Translations under genes and position numbers: made by a program
Shown: positions 25,631 through 34,328 of the stretch, in pieces
Layout: every line of letters starts with the position of its first letter
How positions within the stretch are numbered: the stretch's first letter is position 1
Notes under the pieces: model-generated
Databases searched by the model: none
Told to the model about the DNA's origin: nothing
What the model saw: only the letters and a program-made list of their open reading frames with translations
From: an uncultured Collinsella sp.
Lineage (GTDB): Bacteria > Actinomycetota > Coriobacteriia > Coriobacteriales > Coriobacteriaceae
Direction of reading: 5' to 3'
DNA length: 64,000 nt
Assembly: GCA_900546115.1 (NCBI GenBank)
Contig: URBQ01000006.1
Coordinates: 1-64,000, forward strand

Positions 25631-27383
25631 GGTCTAGGTATCCTCTCACGTCTGCTTCGTAGTCCTCGATAATCTGCGGCCCTGCCGCGCTAAATTCAAT
25701 TACGGTGTCGCCCACCAGGTCAAAGAGCGCCTCGTTGATGGTATCGACGAGCATGTCCTCGCTCTGCCCCGATTGCACTACCGCCGATTCCGCCTGTACT
25801 ACGTTGTGCTCGAGCAGCGCGCGGAGATAGGCGCCTGCGGCGGGATCGAGTTCGTTCGTGGCGTCAGCGGGCGCAGCAGCTGCGAACGCGGGCGTCGGCG
25901 CGAGAAGCGGTGCCACGACACCAAAGTGTTCGGTGGATATGGTCGGCTCGTCGGCCTCGTCCTGCCGAATGAGTGCCGCGACCGCCTCGACCGTCGCGTC
26001 GGCTACGGGCTCGGCTTCCGGTTGCCCTGAGTCCGCTGCCTCGGCTTCTGCGGACGCGCTGTCCTCGCGCTCCTCGTCGATCAAAAGCGCCTCGCGCGTT
26101 TGTGCGGCGGCGCTCCGAATGTGCCCCAGCTGGCTCAGATCGATATCGATCTTGACGGGCTGATGTGCGGCATCCCATGAAAGCCATGCCACGATCTCGT
26201 CATCGATAATCTTAGCCAGATATTTGGGGACCTTCTCTTCCTTAAGGGGATGGCCGGGATCCAGTGCCAAGCGCAGGCGTTGGTCGCAGGCGCGCATCAT
26301 CTCACCGAGCTTGCTGCTCTTTTGCCTACTACCGTGGATGCGCGTGCATTCCCAAAAGCCATTTTGGCAGCGGTAGATGTGAATGGGGTCCAGGCGATAT
26401 TCGCAATCCTCGTGGCGCTCGGGCGCAAAGAATACGGCCGAGGCAAACATGGTATAGGGCATGGCCGTCTCCTCCCCAAACAAGCTCGCTACGATGCCGG
26501 TCTTTCGGTGCGTGTCATAGTAGCGCGCCATACGGACATACACGGCGCATGCCACGTGGCGCAGGTCGCGGTGGTGGGAACGGTCGAGCCGTGAGTTATT
26601 CAGGTTGTACGTCGAGAGTGCGTCGATGGCAGCCATGAGTCGATCCTCATGCGCCTCATCGGGCGGAAGGGGGAGCGTGGGCTCGGAGGTTTTACGATGC
26701 TTAGGGGTCTGGCCGGACGGCGCCGGCGCGGGTACGAGGTCTCGTGCTGCGCGCCGCAGCTCGATAAGGGCGTTGTCGAACATGACGGTTTTAGAATCAC
26801 GAAGCAGCTTGGGGTCAAGCCCGTGGATCACGGCGTAGTCCTGCAACCACACGCGTGCAAACCGGTCGATGCCGGGCTCAAAGGCGCGGTAGGCATCCCA
26901 AAAGGCCTTGATCTTGTTAAAACCATCGAGCGGGTCATCTACCCCAATGCCGCAAATCAGCTCATAGAGATACAGAAAGGCAAAGGACGTAGACGTTTCC
27001 TCGACGGTTCCGCGGCGCACTTGGGCACGCCAGGTAAAGTAGCCGCGCAGCTGCCGGTCGCTCATGGCGTTGTAGGTGGGAAAGTACGATTTAAAGGTGC
27101 CGTTGTAGGGACAGTCGTCCTCAAAGTCGGCCATCAGCAGGCCTTGGCGGTAAAAGAGCTCCGCCTCCGATAGCCAACGTCCCGCGCCGCCTTTGGGATC
27201 ATCTTGCCAGCGTGATATCTCGCGCATCTTGCGGTACTGGTCGGGGAGGAAGTTCTGCATCTGACGACCGGTCTTGAGAATCGGCTCGTCAGCATAGATT
27301 TCGTTTGAGAAGCGGGCGGACTGATGGGTCCGAGCCTCGGCCATAATGCGCTCGATGAGCATTTTGACGTCCTGGTCGGCCAC
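25623..27383 (-). CDS. TerB-N/TerB-C domain protein (operon gene 1)
   Basis: The 586-residue product has a TerB-N region at about residues 60-200 (FEDDCPYNG, PTYNAMSDRQLRGYFTWRAQ, FLYLYELICGIGV). A middle region of unassigned fold (270-420) follows, then an acidic alanine-rich linker and a TerB-C-like end (about 520-586: DTINEALFDLVGDTVIEF). These domains are known from predicted tellurium-resistance-related stress or anti-phage systems. The start is GTG at 27383 after GAGGAGAGG. It is first in a three-gene operon with the ATPase and helicase. Upstream lies a palindromic repeat. Confidence 0.78.
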   Translation of the reverse strand: MADQDVKMLIERIMAEARTHQSARFSNEIYADEPILKTGRQMQNFLPDQYRKMREISRWQDDPKGGAGRWLSEAELFYRQGLLMADFEDDCPYNGTFKSYFPTYNAMSDRQLRGYFTWRAQVRRGTVEETSTSFAFLYLYELICGIGVDDPLDGFNKIKAFWDAYRAFEPGIDRFARVWLQDYAVIHGLDPKLLRDSKTVMFDNALIELRRAARDLVPAPAPSGQTPKHRKTSEPTLPLPPDEAHEDRLMAAIDALSTYNLNNSRLDRSHHRDLRHVACAVYVRMARYYDTHRKTGIVASLFGEETAMPYTMFASAVFFAPERHEDCEYRLDPIHIYRCQNGFWECTRIHGSRQKSSKLGEMMRACDQRLRLALDPGHPLKEEKVPKYLAKIIDDEIVAWLSWDAAHQPVKIDIDLSQLGHIRSAAAQTREALLIDEEREDSASAEAEAADSGQPEAEPVADATVEAVAALIRQDEADEPTISTEHFGVVAPLLAPTPAFAAAAPADATNELDPAAGAYLRALLEHNVVQAESAVVQSGQSEDMLVDTINEALFDLVGDTVIEFSAAGPQIIEDYEADVRGYLDHE

Positions 27384-27466
27384 CGCCCTCTCCTCTCCCT
27401 TTATGATGTCGGTGACCTCATATCATAGCACAGCATCAAACAGATGTTCGAGATACCGCTCTCAGA

Positions 27467-27562
27467 TAGATTTTTGGGACATGCCTAGAAATCTACCTGT
27501 AGGCGGGTTGGCCTTTGGGGCACTGGCGAAAGATAGATTTTAAAGCATGTCCCAAAAATCTA
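27467..27562. repeat. TAGATTTTTGGGACATGC inverted repeat
   Basis: TAGATTTTTGGGACATGC (27467-27484) and its exact complement (27545-27562) bound a 60-base interior. The interior also repeats AGATAGATTTT. It lies between the TerB gene promoter region and the DUF554 stop (8 bases away). It carries a GGGAC core, like the other families. Confidence 0.85.
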
Positions 27563-27570
27563 CCGAGGGG

Positions 27571-28287
27571 TTAGAACAGGAGGGCGTAGATGACCGCCAC
27601 GACGACGGAGGGGAGCATGTTGGCCGTGCGGAAGGTCTGAGGTCGAATAAGGTTAACGCCGACGCAGAAGATGAGCATGGAGCCCACAAGCGAAAGGCTG
27701 TCGAGGGCCGCGGTGGTCATGATGGGGGAGAGTGCGCCGGCAAAAAGCGTGATCGCGCCCTGGAATACGGCAACGGGCAGGGCCGAGAAGATGCAGCCGC
27801 GGCCAAGCGAGGCCGTCATGGTGCAGACGATGATGCAGTCCAGCGCGCCCTTCAGGGCAAGCGTGGACCAGTCGCCGAGCAGGCCGTCCTGAATCGATCC
27901 TACGATGGCCATGGCGCCGATACACACGGTGAGCGATGCCGAGACAAAGGCGTTGGTGAACTCGTTGTCGCCTTCGCTGCCGGTTTTGCGCTTGAGCCAT
28001 TCGCCGAGGTTCTCGATGGCGGCCTCCAGGTTGATGGCCTCGCCGATGAGCGAACCGAGGGCAAATGAGACGATAAGCATGGTGGTACCGGTGGTCGCCA
28101 ACGCCTCGCCATCGATAACGAGCATCTTTTGCATGGTGCCGCCCAGTCCGATAAACAGAACGCACAACCCCGACGCCTTCATGAGCGTGTCTTGGATGCG
28201 GGGCGTAATGAAGCGCCCACCCATGAGGCCCAGCAGACCGCCCGCGATCAAAAGTACGACGTTGATGATCGTCCCTAAACCCGGCAT
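27571..28287 (-). CDS. DUF554 integral membrane protein
   Basis: A 238-residue polytopic membrane protein with about seven hydrophobic helices and the family motifs GTIINVVLLIAGGLLGL, GLGGTMQKML and SFALGSLIGEAINLE. DUF554 proteins are putative transporters of unknown substrate. The start at 28287 follows AGGAGGG. The gene appears to stand alone between two operons. Confidence 0.88.
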   Translation of the reverse strand: MPGLGTIINVVLLIAGGLLGLMGGRFITPRIQDTLMKASGLCVLFIGLGGTMQKMLVIDGEALATTGTTMLIVSFALGSLIGEAINLEAAIENLGEWLKRKTGSEGDNEFTNAFVSASLTVCIGAMAIVGSIQDGLLGDWSTLALKGALDCIIVCTMTASLGRGCIFSALPVAVFQGAITLFAGALSPIMTTAALDSLSLVGSMLIFCVGVNLIRPQTFRTANMLPSVVVAVIYALLF

Positions 28288-28376
28288 GAACCCTCCTGTA
28301 CTTGATGCCAACGCGGCAATCGTAGCAGAACGGGGAGGGGAGCGCTCAATATCCGAGCCAAGCAGCGGTTAGCGGT

Positions 28377-29789
28377 TTAGGACAGGATGGGGCTAAAGTC
28401 GAAGCGCAGCGTCATGAGGTGCTGCGGGGAGTCGATGGCTGCGGCAATGATGTCGGCATCTCGTGCACGATCGAACCCTTCAAGTTCCATTTGATAGGGG
28501 AAGTCTTCTTGGATACCGATGCGACGAGGAACCAAAAGCTTGGTCCCGTCGAATTCTTCGGTTCGCGTTCCGTCTGCTGCAACGGAATAAAGGTGTAACT
28601 TGGCGGTCGTTGTGGCATCAAGTGCCGAGATAGCTTGGATATCGTTCGATGCGCTCCTTGCTCCCACTGCTGTAAGTGCCGTAGGCGCGATGACTTCACC
28701 CGAAGGCAAAAAGACGAGCTCGACGGTATTGGGGAATGTGATGAGGACGTTTTTGCGGCGGGGAGCACCGGCAGCGACCGGCTCAATGCTTGCGGCGTCG
28801 ACGGTTTCCGTGTGGTCGAGCGCGACCATCATGCAACAGTTGCCTTCGTCGACATCTGGGGCAGCGGCAAAGTCCAGGACGTCTTTCGGTTGGGGATCGC
28901 CTAGTTCGGTGGCGGTGCCGCCTGGCTTCTCGAGGGGAGCCGCAGCGTTGTCTTCTGATGATGCGTCGTCTGCATCGTCAACATGTTCGTCAACATGTGT
29001 CAGTGCGTCCGCGACCTCGTCTTTGGGGGATTTGTCATTATCGCTAGATATAGGAGCAGCAATCCCGACGGACCCCACTCCGTGCCATGTCATTTGGAGC
29101 AGCGCCGGATCGGCGAGAATGCGCTGCACGCCCGGCTCCTGGGTATCGATATTGATGGGGGCGGGTTCTGATCCGCGCGTGAGGTTAAGCGAGCCCTTCC
29201 GTCTATTGCTTTGAGCCTCTTGGTCGTCCGCGTCGCCAGCGTAGAACAGCAAAGGCGCATCTCCCGTTGCGATGGCTTCGGTGTCCGCCTTGGTCAGTCG
29301 CAGCGATGCCGTAAAGGAGATGATGGGCTGCGCGCCATCGACATTCGAGGGAACGCAGCCCAGGAATATACCCCCTCCTTCTTCATGGGCCGCGCTGTCG
29401 AAGACGACCTTCGCCCCGTTCGCCGAGTCATCGACCGAGGCAATATCGATGCGCAGCTCTAAGTCGCATGGGTCGCCATCGGCGTCGACTGCAGCCGATT
29501 TCCATGTGCAGATGGCGCAACCTGTCTGGGGGCCGTTCTCCTTGTCCGCTCGCTTGATATCCACGACTATCGAGTCGACCGTATTGCGGTGAAGGCATCC
29601 CGAGGTTCGGGCCGTGGCGTGTGCGAGCGAAAAACGTTGGCAGGCGACGATACCCGACGAATTCGCCACGGGGTTCAGAGCTTGCGGTAAGGAGTTTGCC
29701 GTGGCGGGCGTCGCCCAAGCGGCGAGAGGCGTACCGCTCACCAGTGCGCTGCAGAGCGCGGCAACGGGCAAAAGGTTTTTGGGTGCCAT
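28377..29789 (-). CDS. secreted hypothetical protein (surface cassette gene 5)
   Basis: A 470-residue product with a signal peptide (about residues 1-26, cleavage near AWA-TP). It is otherwise soluble, with several cysteines (CAICTW, GNCCMMV) and a long acidic segment near the middle (SPKDEVADALTHVDEHVDDA). The C-terminal region contains VELVFLPSGEVIAPTALTAV and no membrane anchor or sortase motif. It is last in a run of five minus-strand genes for small or exported proteins. No family was recognised. Confidence 0.7.
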   Translation of the reverse strand: MAPKNLLPVAALCSALVSGTPLAAWATPATANSLPQALNPVANSSGIVACQRFSLAHATARTSGCLHRNTVDSIVVDIKRADKENGPQTGCAICTWKSAAVDADGDPCDLELRIDIASVDDSANGAKVVFDSAAHEEGGGIFLGCVPSNVDGAQPIISFTASLRLTKADTEAIATGDAPLLFYAGDADDQEAQSNRRKGSLNLTRGSEPAPINIDTQEPGVQRILADPALLQMTWHGVGSVGIAAPISSDNDKSPKDEVADALTHVDEHVDDADDASSEDNAAAPLEKPGGTATELGDPQPKDVLDFAAAPDVDEGNCCMMVALDHTETVDAASIEPVAAGAPRRKNVLITFPNTVELVFLPSGEVIAPTALTAVGARSASNDIQAISALDATTTAKLHLYSVAADGTRTEEFDGTKLLVPRRIGIQEDFPYQMELEGFDRARDADIIAAAIDSPQHLMTLRFDFSPILS

Positions 29790-29828
29790 GGTTCTCCTAT
29801 CTATTCCGCGTACTCCGGTTGTGCTCGG

Positions 29829-30089
29829 CTATTGGTTGCGTTTGATGTGCAGGCCAAGGCACGTCAGTCCTGCTCCCACCGTGGCGACGCCTACCGCAAT
29901 GAGTTGCCGGGTGTCGCTCGTCTGAGCGAGCGGCTCGCGACGGCTGCCGCGATTAAGGCCCGAAAGGTCGACGGTTACTTCTGTGGCCGCCTGCGCTTGC
30001 TCTTGTTGAGCAAAGGCCATGGCAGGTGCGGACGCCAAGATGCCGACGATGGCAGCCAGTGCAATCGCCTTAGGACGTGGCGTGCGCAC
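29829..30089 (-). CDS. small wall-anchored-like protein with degenerate sortase signal
   Basis: An 86-residue product with a signal peptide (AIALAAIVGILASAPAMAFA) and a short charged middle. It ends with LAQTSD, a hydrophobic helix and KRNQ. This order (LPxTG-like motif, helix, basic tail) is that of sortase substrates, though the motif departs from LPxTG. The start is GTG at 30089, inside the last codons of the preceding gene (20-base overlap), so it probably depends on coupling. Function is unknown. Confidence 0.6.
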   Translation of the reverse strand: MRTPRPKAIALAAIVGILASAPAMAFAQQEQAQAATEVTVDLSGLNRGSRREPLAQTSDTRQLIAVGVATVGAGLTCLGLHIKRNQ

Positions 30090-30672
30090 CGGGCTCGACC
30101 GTCCAGGTGATGCTTGCCACTTGATCTCCCGTACCGGTAGCGTGGTAGATGTCACGCGTGACGCGGGCGACGTGGCCACTCACATTGAGCTTGATTTTGT
30201 CCGTTCCGTCGGCAATGTCCTTGTATTTCATGTCGAAGCTTGCGTCTTTGGAAAGATCGAGGCCCGTAGTCTGAGTCGCCGAGCTGGCATCCTTTTCTGC
30301 CTTATCGGGGCCAACCTTAAAATCGATGGAGTTCTGGGCCGAGCCCGTCTTTGCGTCTGCAACGATTGTCCAGTCGTTCTTGGCCGTGACCTTCATGTTG
30401 GTGACGTGGATGCCATATGCCGAGAGGTTGTCGATGGTAATCGTCTTGTCGGAGGGTCCTACAAGCGTTCCGTCGGCTTTGGCGGCAAAGGGGATGACCG
30501 TTGGCGCTTTAAACGAAACATTGCTAATGTCGGCCTTCACCGTCACATCGGTGGTTCCAGCGCGCACCTCTGCCATGGCCGCCGTTGGCGCAGCACCCAT
30601 CGCAAGTGCGAGCGTAAGCCCTGCGCCCACCGCGAGTGCCCTGGCTCCGCTCAGGTTCATGGGTGTGTTCAT
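30070..30672 (-). CDS. secreted hypothetical surface protein
   Basis: A 200-residue product with a signal peptide (about 1-34, ending AAMA). The mature domain is rich in beta-strands and threonine/aspartate (TTDVTVKADISNVSF, SDKTITIDNLSAYGI, KIKLNVSGHVARVT). It lacks an anchor of its own, and the next gene supplies a small anchored partner. The style is that of Gram-positive adhesin or WxL-like exported proteins, but no diagnostic motif is present. The ribosome site is AGGATC. Confidence 0.68.
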   Translation of the reverse strand: MNTPMNLSGARALAVGAGLTLALAMGAAPTAAMAEVRAGTTDVTVKADISNVSFKAPTVIPFAAKADGTLVGPSDKTITIDNLSAYGIHVTNMKVTAKNDWTIVADAKTGSAQNSIDFKVGPDKAEKDASSATQTTGLDLSKDASFDMKYKDIADGTDKIKLNVSGHVARVTRDIYHATGTGDQVASITWTVEPGAHATS

Positions 30673-30759
30673 AAGTGATCCTATCTGCTCGTCGCGGACT
30701 GTTTCCGTGATGGTTGGACGAATGGGGGCAGGGTGCTGCCCCTGCGAGTGCGTCGGCCA

Positions 30760-31269
30760 CTAGCCTTCTGCCTGGGTCACTCGCACTTTGACGCGCGTCG
30801 GATTGCCGTGGGTGTCGTAGGTCTTGGCATCGAGTGCCTGAATCTCGATATATGCCTCGCCTTCTTGGATATCGCCAGCGGGGCAGGTCGCAACCGTCTT
30901 GCCGGCTTCGACCACACCGGACTCATAGATGGTCTCGTCGTTTTGAATCACGCGGAAGCGCTGGGGAAACTTGTTCTCTTGGACGTTTTGCACGTTGACG
31001 CGCAACTTGCCGCCTTCCTGCAACTGTGCGACCGGCGCGACCGAGATCGTCATCATGTTGTCGCGGACGATGGCGTCGAGCTCATCCTGGATTTCTTGGC
31101 GCGATTTACCCTCTGCCGTCGTGACTGAGGCGCCCGCTTCGGGCACGGGCTGCAACTGCCAGGCGTATAGCCCTACGGCGATGAGGGCGCAGACGATAGC
31201 CAGGCAGACAACGACGAGTTTCTTGCGACGCCCCAGCCCTGCAAGGCGGGGCGGCTTCTTCGCACTCAT
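30760..31269 (-). CDS. membrane-anchored extracytoplasmic hypothetical protein
   Basis: A 169-residue product with a basic cytoplasmic start (KKPPRLAGLGRRKK), one helix (LVVVCLAIVCALIAVGLYAW) and an outside domain predicted to be beta-rich (GGKLRVNVQNV, IYESGVVEAGKTV, GEAYIEIQAL). The start at 31269 overlaps the end of the upstream gene by four bases (ATGA type). A longer open frame to 31632 is the wrong-frame extension through that gene. Function is unknown. Confidence 0.72.
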   Translation of the reverse strand: MSAKKPPRLAGLGRRKKLVVVCLAIVCALIAVGLYAWQLQPVPEAGASVTTAEGKSRQEIQDELDAIVRDNMMTISVAPVAQLQEGGKLRVNVQNVQENKFPQRFRVIQNDETIYESGVVEAGKTVATCPAGDIQEGEAYIEIQALDAKTYDTHGNPTRVKVRVTQAEG

Positions 31270-31562
31270 GCGGCGTCCTTGGTGGTGTAGACGCGTGCGA
31301 ACGTGGACGGGTCCGCTCCAAAGAGCATGTGAAGCATCAGGCGGCGCGAGTAGATGAGCTCGTCGAAGTCGTGAGGGAGCTCGATGTTGTGGGTACGCGC
31401 GATGTGGTGGGCGAGCGCCGAGAACGACTCGGGGTCGCAGATAACATCGGTGGTGACGTGGTAGACCGCCGTATCGGGGAATGCCTCTTCGTCGAAAGGC
31501 AGGAGATAGGGATCGTCGTCGACCTCGATGGCGACGCCGTACTGGGGCCAGTAATATGCCAT
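31266..31562 (-). CDS. small cytoplasmic hypothetical protein (surface cassette gene 1)
   Basis: A 98-residue acidic soluble protein (AYYWPQYGVAIEVDDDPYLL, then FDEEAFPDTAVYHVTTDVIC) with no signal or membrane segment. GGGAGG lies just upstream of the ATG at 31562. It is first in the five-gene run and overlaps the next gene. No family was recognised. Confidence 0.7.
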   Translation of the reverse strand: MAYYWPQYGVAIEVDDDPYLLPFDEEAFPDTAVYHVTTDVICDPESFSALAHHIARTHNIELPHDFDELIYSRRLMLHMLFGADPSTFARVYTTKDAA

Positions 31563-31908
31563 GGGAACCTCCCTGCTTCTGGGGCCAAAACTTCCATTGG
31601 TTTTGGCTGTTGATGCCGACCGTATCAGTCACTACTTGACCAATTCCTGACCAAATGCTTGACGGATTGACATCTCCGCAGGTAGAAGATGGTAAAAATT
31701 ACTTCAACTTTTTTCGAGCGACAATTGCGTGGTCGCCGGCGGTAAAGCGACATGTGTCAAGAACATCGTCTGCCGAGGAAACATTGCCGCTCGCCGAATT
31801 GCACAAACGTAAAAATCGTCAATTATGGAGACGGTTTCGAACACGTCGACGAAACGATGCGGTAACATCTCCCTGCAAACACTGTAGTTAGCTAAAGGGG
31901 GAGTTCGC
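31563..31908. promoter_or_regulatory. divergent intergenic region between surface cassette and lct operon
   Basis: A 346-base A+T-richer gap that must hold promoters for both directions. It contains four spaced TGAC units (31637, 31648, 31660, 31668), three of them as TTGAC, 8-12 bases apart. These could be a regulator-binding array. No riboswitch or RNA gene was recognised. Confidence 0.35.
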
Positions 31909-33510
31909 GTGTCTGCAACTATCAAACCCTTCACCGACGAGTTCGAAGAGTATGGCCGCGATGAGTCTCGCACATCGGGCGAGGCCTCGAGCATCTCGTT
32001 TCCGACAACGGAGGACGAGGCCCGCGCCATTTTGAAAAAGCTCCATGCCGAGCGTGTCCCGGTGACGGTTCAGGGCGCCCGGACCGGTCTTGCCGCCGGC
32101 GCCGTGCCTCATGGCGGTCACATTCTCAATACTTCCCGCATGAATCGCTACTTGGGCCTTCGCCGCGATGAGCAGGGCCGCTTTCTTTTGCGTGTGGCGC
32201 CCGGCGTTGTGCTCTCGGAGCTGCGTAAGCAGCTGGGCAAGAAGGTACTGCCGACTGCCGGGTGGGACCAGGCATCGCTTGAGGCCTACGAGGAGTTCCA
32301 GGAAGCTCCCGAGCAATTCTTTCCTACCGATCCCACCGAGGCATCTGCCTGCCTGGGTGGTATGGCGGCATGCAACGCTTCCGGCGCCCGTAGCTACGCT
32401 TACGGCCCCATGCGCCCTCACATCACGGGCCTTCATGTCGTGCTGACCGATGGCGACCTGCTCGAGCTTCACCGTGGCGAGGTTTTTGCACAGGGTCGTT
32501 GCCTTTCGCTCGTCACGGTGCAGGGCCGCACGCTCGAGCTCGACCTTCCCGGATACACCATGCCAAGGACCAAAAATGCTTCGGGCTATTTCATTGCTGA
32601 CGATATGGATGCCATCGATCTGTTTATCGGCGCGTGCGGCACGCTCGGCGTTATCACCGAGCTCGAGATCGCCCTGCAAGCGGCGCCTGCGGTCGTTTGG
32701 GGTGTGAGCTGCTTTTTCGATAGCGAGGACAAGGCCGTGTCCTTTACCGATTCCGTGCGCCCCGTGCTGTCCCATGCCGCCGCTATTGAGTATTTCGATG
32801 CTGGCGCCCTGGATATCCTGCGTCGTCAGCGCGAGCAGTCGACCGCGTTCGCCTCGCTGCCGGCGCTCGACGACGAGGCAAAGGTCTGTGTCTACGTGGA
32901 GCTCGACTGCGATGACGAGGCGCAGGCGACCGAGGAGCTGTACCACCTGGGATGGGTGCTGGAGCTTGCGGGCGGCCGCGACGATGCGACATGGGTCGCC
33001 CGCACCGAAGTCGATCGCGAGTGTCAGCGATTCTTCCGCCATGCGGTGCCCGAGAGCGTCAACATGCTCATCGACGAGCGTCGCCGCACGGATCCCACTA
33101 TCACCAAGCTGGGGTCCGACATGTCGGTGCCCAACGCGCGTCTGGCCGATGTTGTTGCGCTCTATCGCCGCACGTTGGCCGAAAGCGGGCTTGAGTCTGC
33201 CGCCTGAGGACACATCGGAAACAACCATCTGCATGTAAACATCCTGCCGCGCGATGCGCAGGATTACCGCCGCGGCGGAGAACTCTTTGCCCAGTGGGCT
33301 TCCGAGGTCACGGCCATGGGCGGTGCCGTCTCCGCCGAGCACGGCGTCGGCAAGATCAAGGCGGGCTTCTTGGAGACGATGTACGGCCACGAGGCCATGG
33401 TCGAGTCGGCGCGGCTCAAGCTCCAGCTCGATCCTGCCGGGCAGCTGGGTCGCGGCAACCTGTTTTCGGAGAAGCTCTTGGATGATCTCGTCCAGAAAGG
33501 GGGCGCGTGA
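31909..33510 (+). CDS. lctD: LctD-like FAD-binding lactate dehydrogenase subunit, interrupted by in-frame TGA (codon 433)
   Basis: The frame is 533 codons long. An N-terminal PCMH-type FAD domain carries ARTGLAAGAVP and GGMAACNASGAR, followed by a FAD-oxidase C domain. A TGA at 33205-33207 interrupts it. The same frame resumes at once with GHIGNNHLHVNILP, the metal/active-site motif, and AEHGVGKIK, and runs to 33510. Relatives usually carry an aromatic residue just before GHxG. The TGA may be recoded (selenocysteine), a nonsense mutation of a Trp codon, or a sequencing error. The EtfB and EtfA genes follow without a gap, as in the electron-bifurcating lactate dehydrogenase LctBCD. Confidence 0.8.
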
Positions 33511-33512
33511 AG

Positions 33513-34328
33513 ATGAGCGATTTCCATATGGTGGTGTGCGTCAAGGCGGTGCCGGGCAGCACCGAGGTCAAGATGGACCCCAAGACCAATACCATCGTGC
33601 GCGATGGCAAGCAGGCGGTCATTAATCCCTTTGACGCGAGCGCTTTGGAATGCGCGCTGGCGCTGAAGGATGACTTTATCGGCTTTGGCATGGACGTGCG
33701 CGTAACGGCGGTGTCGATGGGCATCCCCGCGACTGAATCGCTATTGCGCGACTGCATCGCCCGAGGCGCCGATGACGCACTGCTGCTAACCGATCGCGCC
33801 TTTGCAGGTGCCGATACCCTGGCAACCACCTATGCCCTCAAGTGCGGCATCGAGGCGCTCGACGAGGACTTCGACCTGCTCATCTGCGGCAAGATGGCGG
33901 TGGACGGCGATACGGCCCAGATTGGTCCCGAGCTTGCCGGTGCCTTTGAGATTCCCTGCGTGACCGACGTGAGCTGCGTGCAGAGCGCGGGCTTTGCGAA
34001 CTGTGGTTCACTGGCGCTTGTTCACGGCTGCGATGCCGGTGAAGAGACGGTCTATCTTGAGATGCCGTGTGCGATGACGACCGCAAAGGAGATTGGCCAA
34101 CTGCGCATGCCGAGCATTGCCGGTATTCGTGCGGCCGAGGAGGCGGACGTGCACGTGGTCAGCGCTGCCGACGTGCATGCCGACCCCGCGCGCTGCGGCC
34201 TTGCCGGCTCGCCGACGCAGGTCGTGCGGTCGTTTGTGCCCGACCGCGACCAAACGTGCGAGGCCGTTGGCGGAACGGCGTCCGAGCAGGCGGCAAAACT
34301 TGCCAAGATTATCGAGGGGATGGCATAG
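33513..34328 (+). CDS. etfB: electron transfer flavoprotein beta subunit (LctB-like)
   Basis: The 271-residue product is a standard EtfB: VVCVKAVPGSTEVKMD, NPFDASALE and the nucleotide-binding DGDTAQIGPELA. It pairs with EtfA downstream to carry FAD for electron bifurcation. The ATG at 33513 has AAAGGGGG 9 bases upstream; a GTG at 33507 overlaps the lctD stop and is an alternative. Its position between lctD and ferredoxin-type etfA is the LctBCD arrangement, oxidising lactate with NAD+ while using reduced ferredoxin. Confidence 0.92.
   Translation: MSDFHMVVCVKAVPGSTEVKMDPKTNTIVRDGKQAVINPFDASALECALALKDDFIGFGMDVRVTAVSMGIPATESLLRDCIARGADDALLLTDRAFAGADTLATTYALKCGIEALDEDFDLLICGKMAVDGDTAQIGPELAGAFEIPCVTDVSCVQSAGFANCGSLALVHGCDAGEETVYLEMPCAMTTAKEIGQLRMPSIAGIRAAEEADVHVVSAADVHADPARCGLAGSPTQVVRSFVPDRDQTCEAVGGTASEQAAKLAKIIEGMA

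Noticed and set aside
21765..27383. A complete BREX locus
   Set aside because: No PglX methylase, PglZ, BrxA, BrxB or BrxC gene lies nearby; only BrxD- and BrxHI-like parts are present, together with a TerB protein.
33208..33264. A canonical bacterial SECIS element after the TGA
   Set aside because: Two hairpins exist, but one lacks a G at the start of the apical loop and the other's loop is about 43 bases from the TGA, outside the usual range. Recoding is therefore not claimed.
33316..33510. A separate small gene after the lctD TGA
   Set aside because: The fragment would begin at an internal ATG without a ribosome site and holds only the end of the LctD C-terminal domain, so it is treated as part of lctD.
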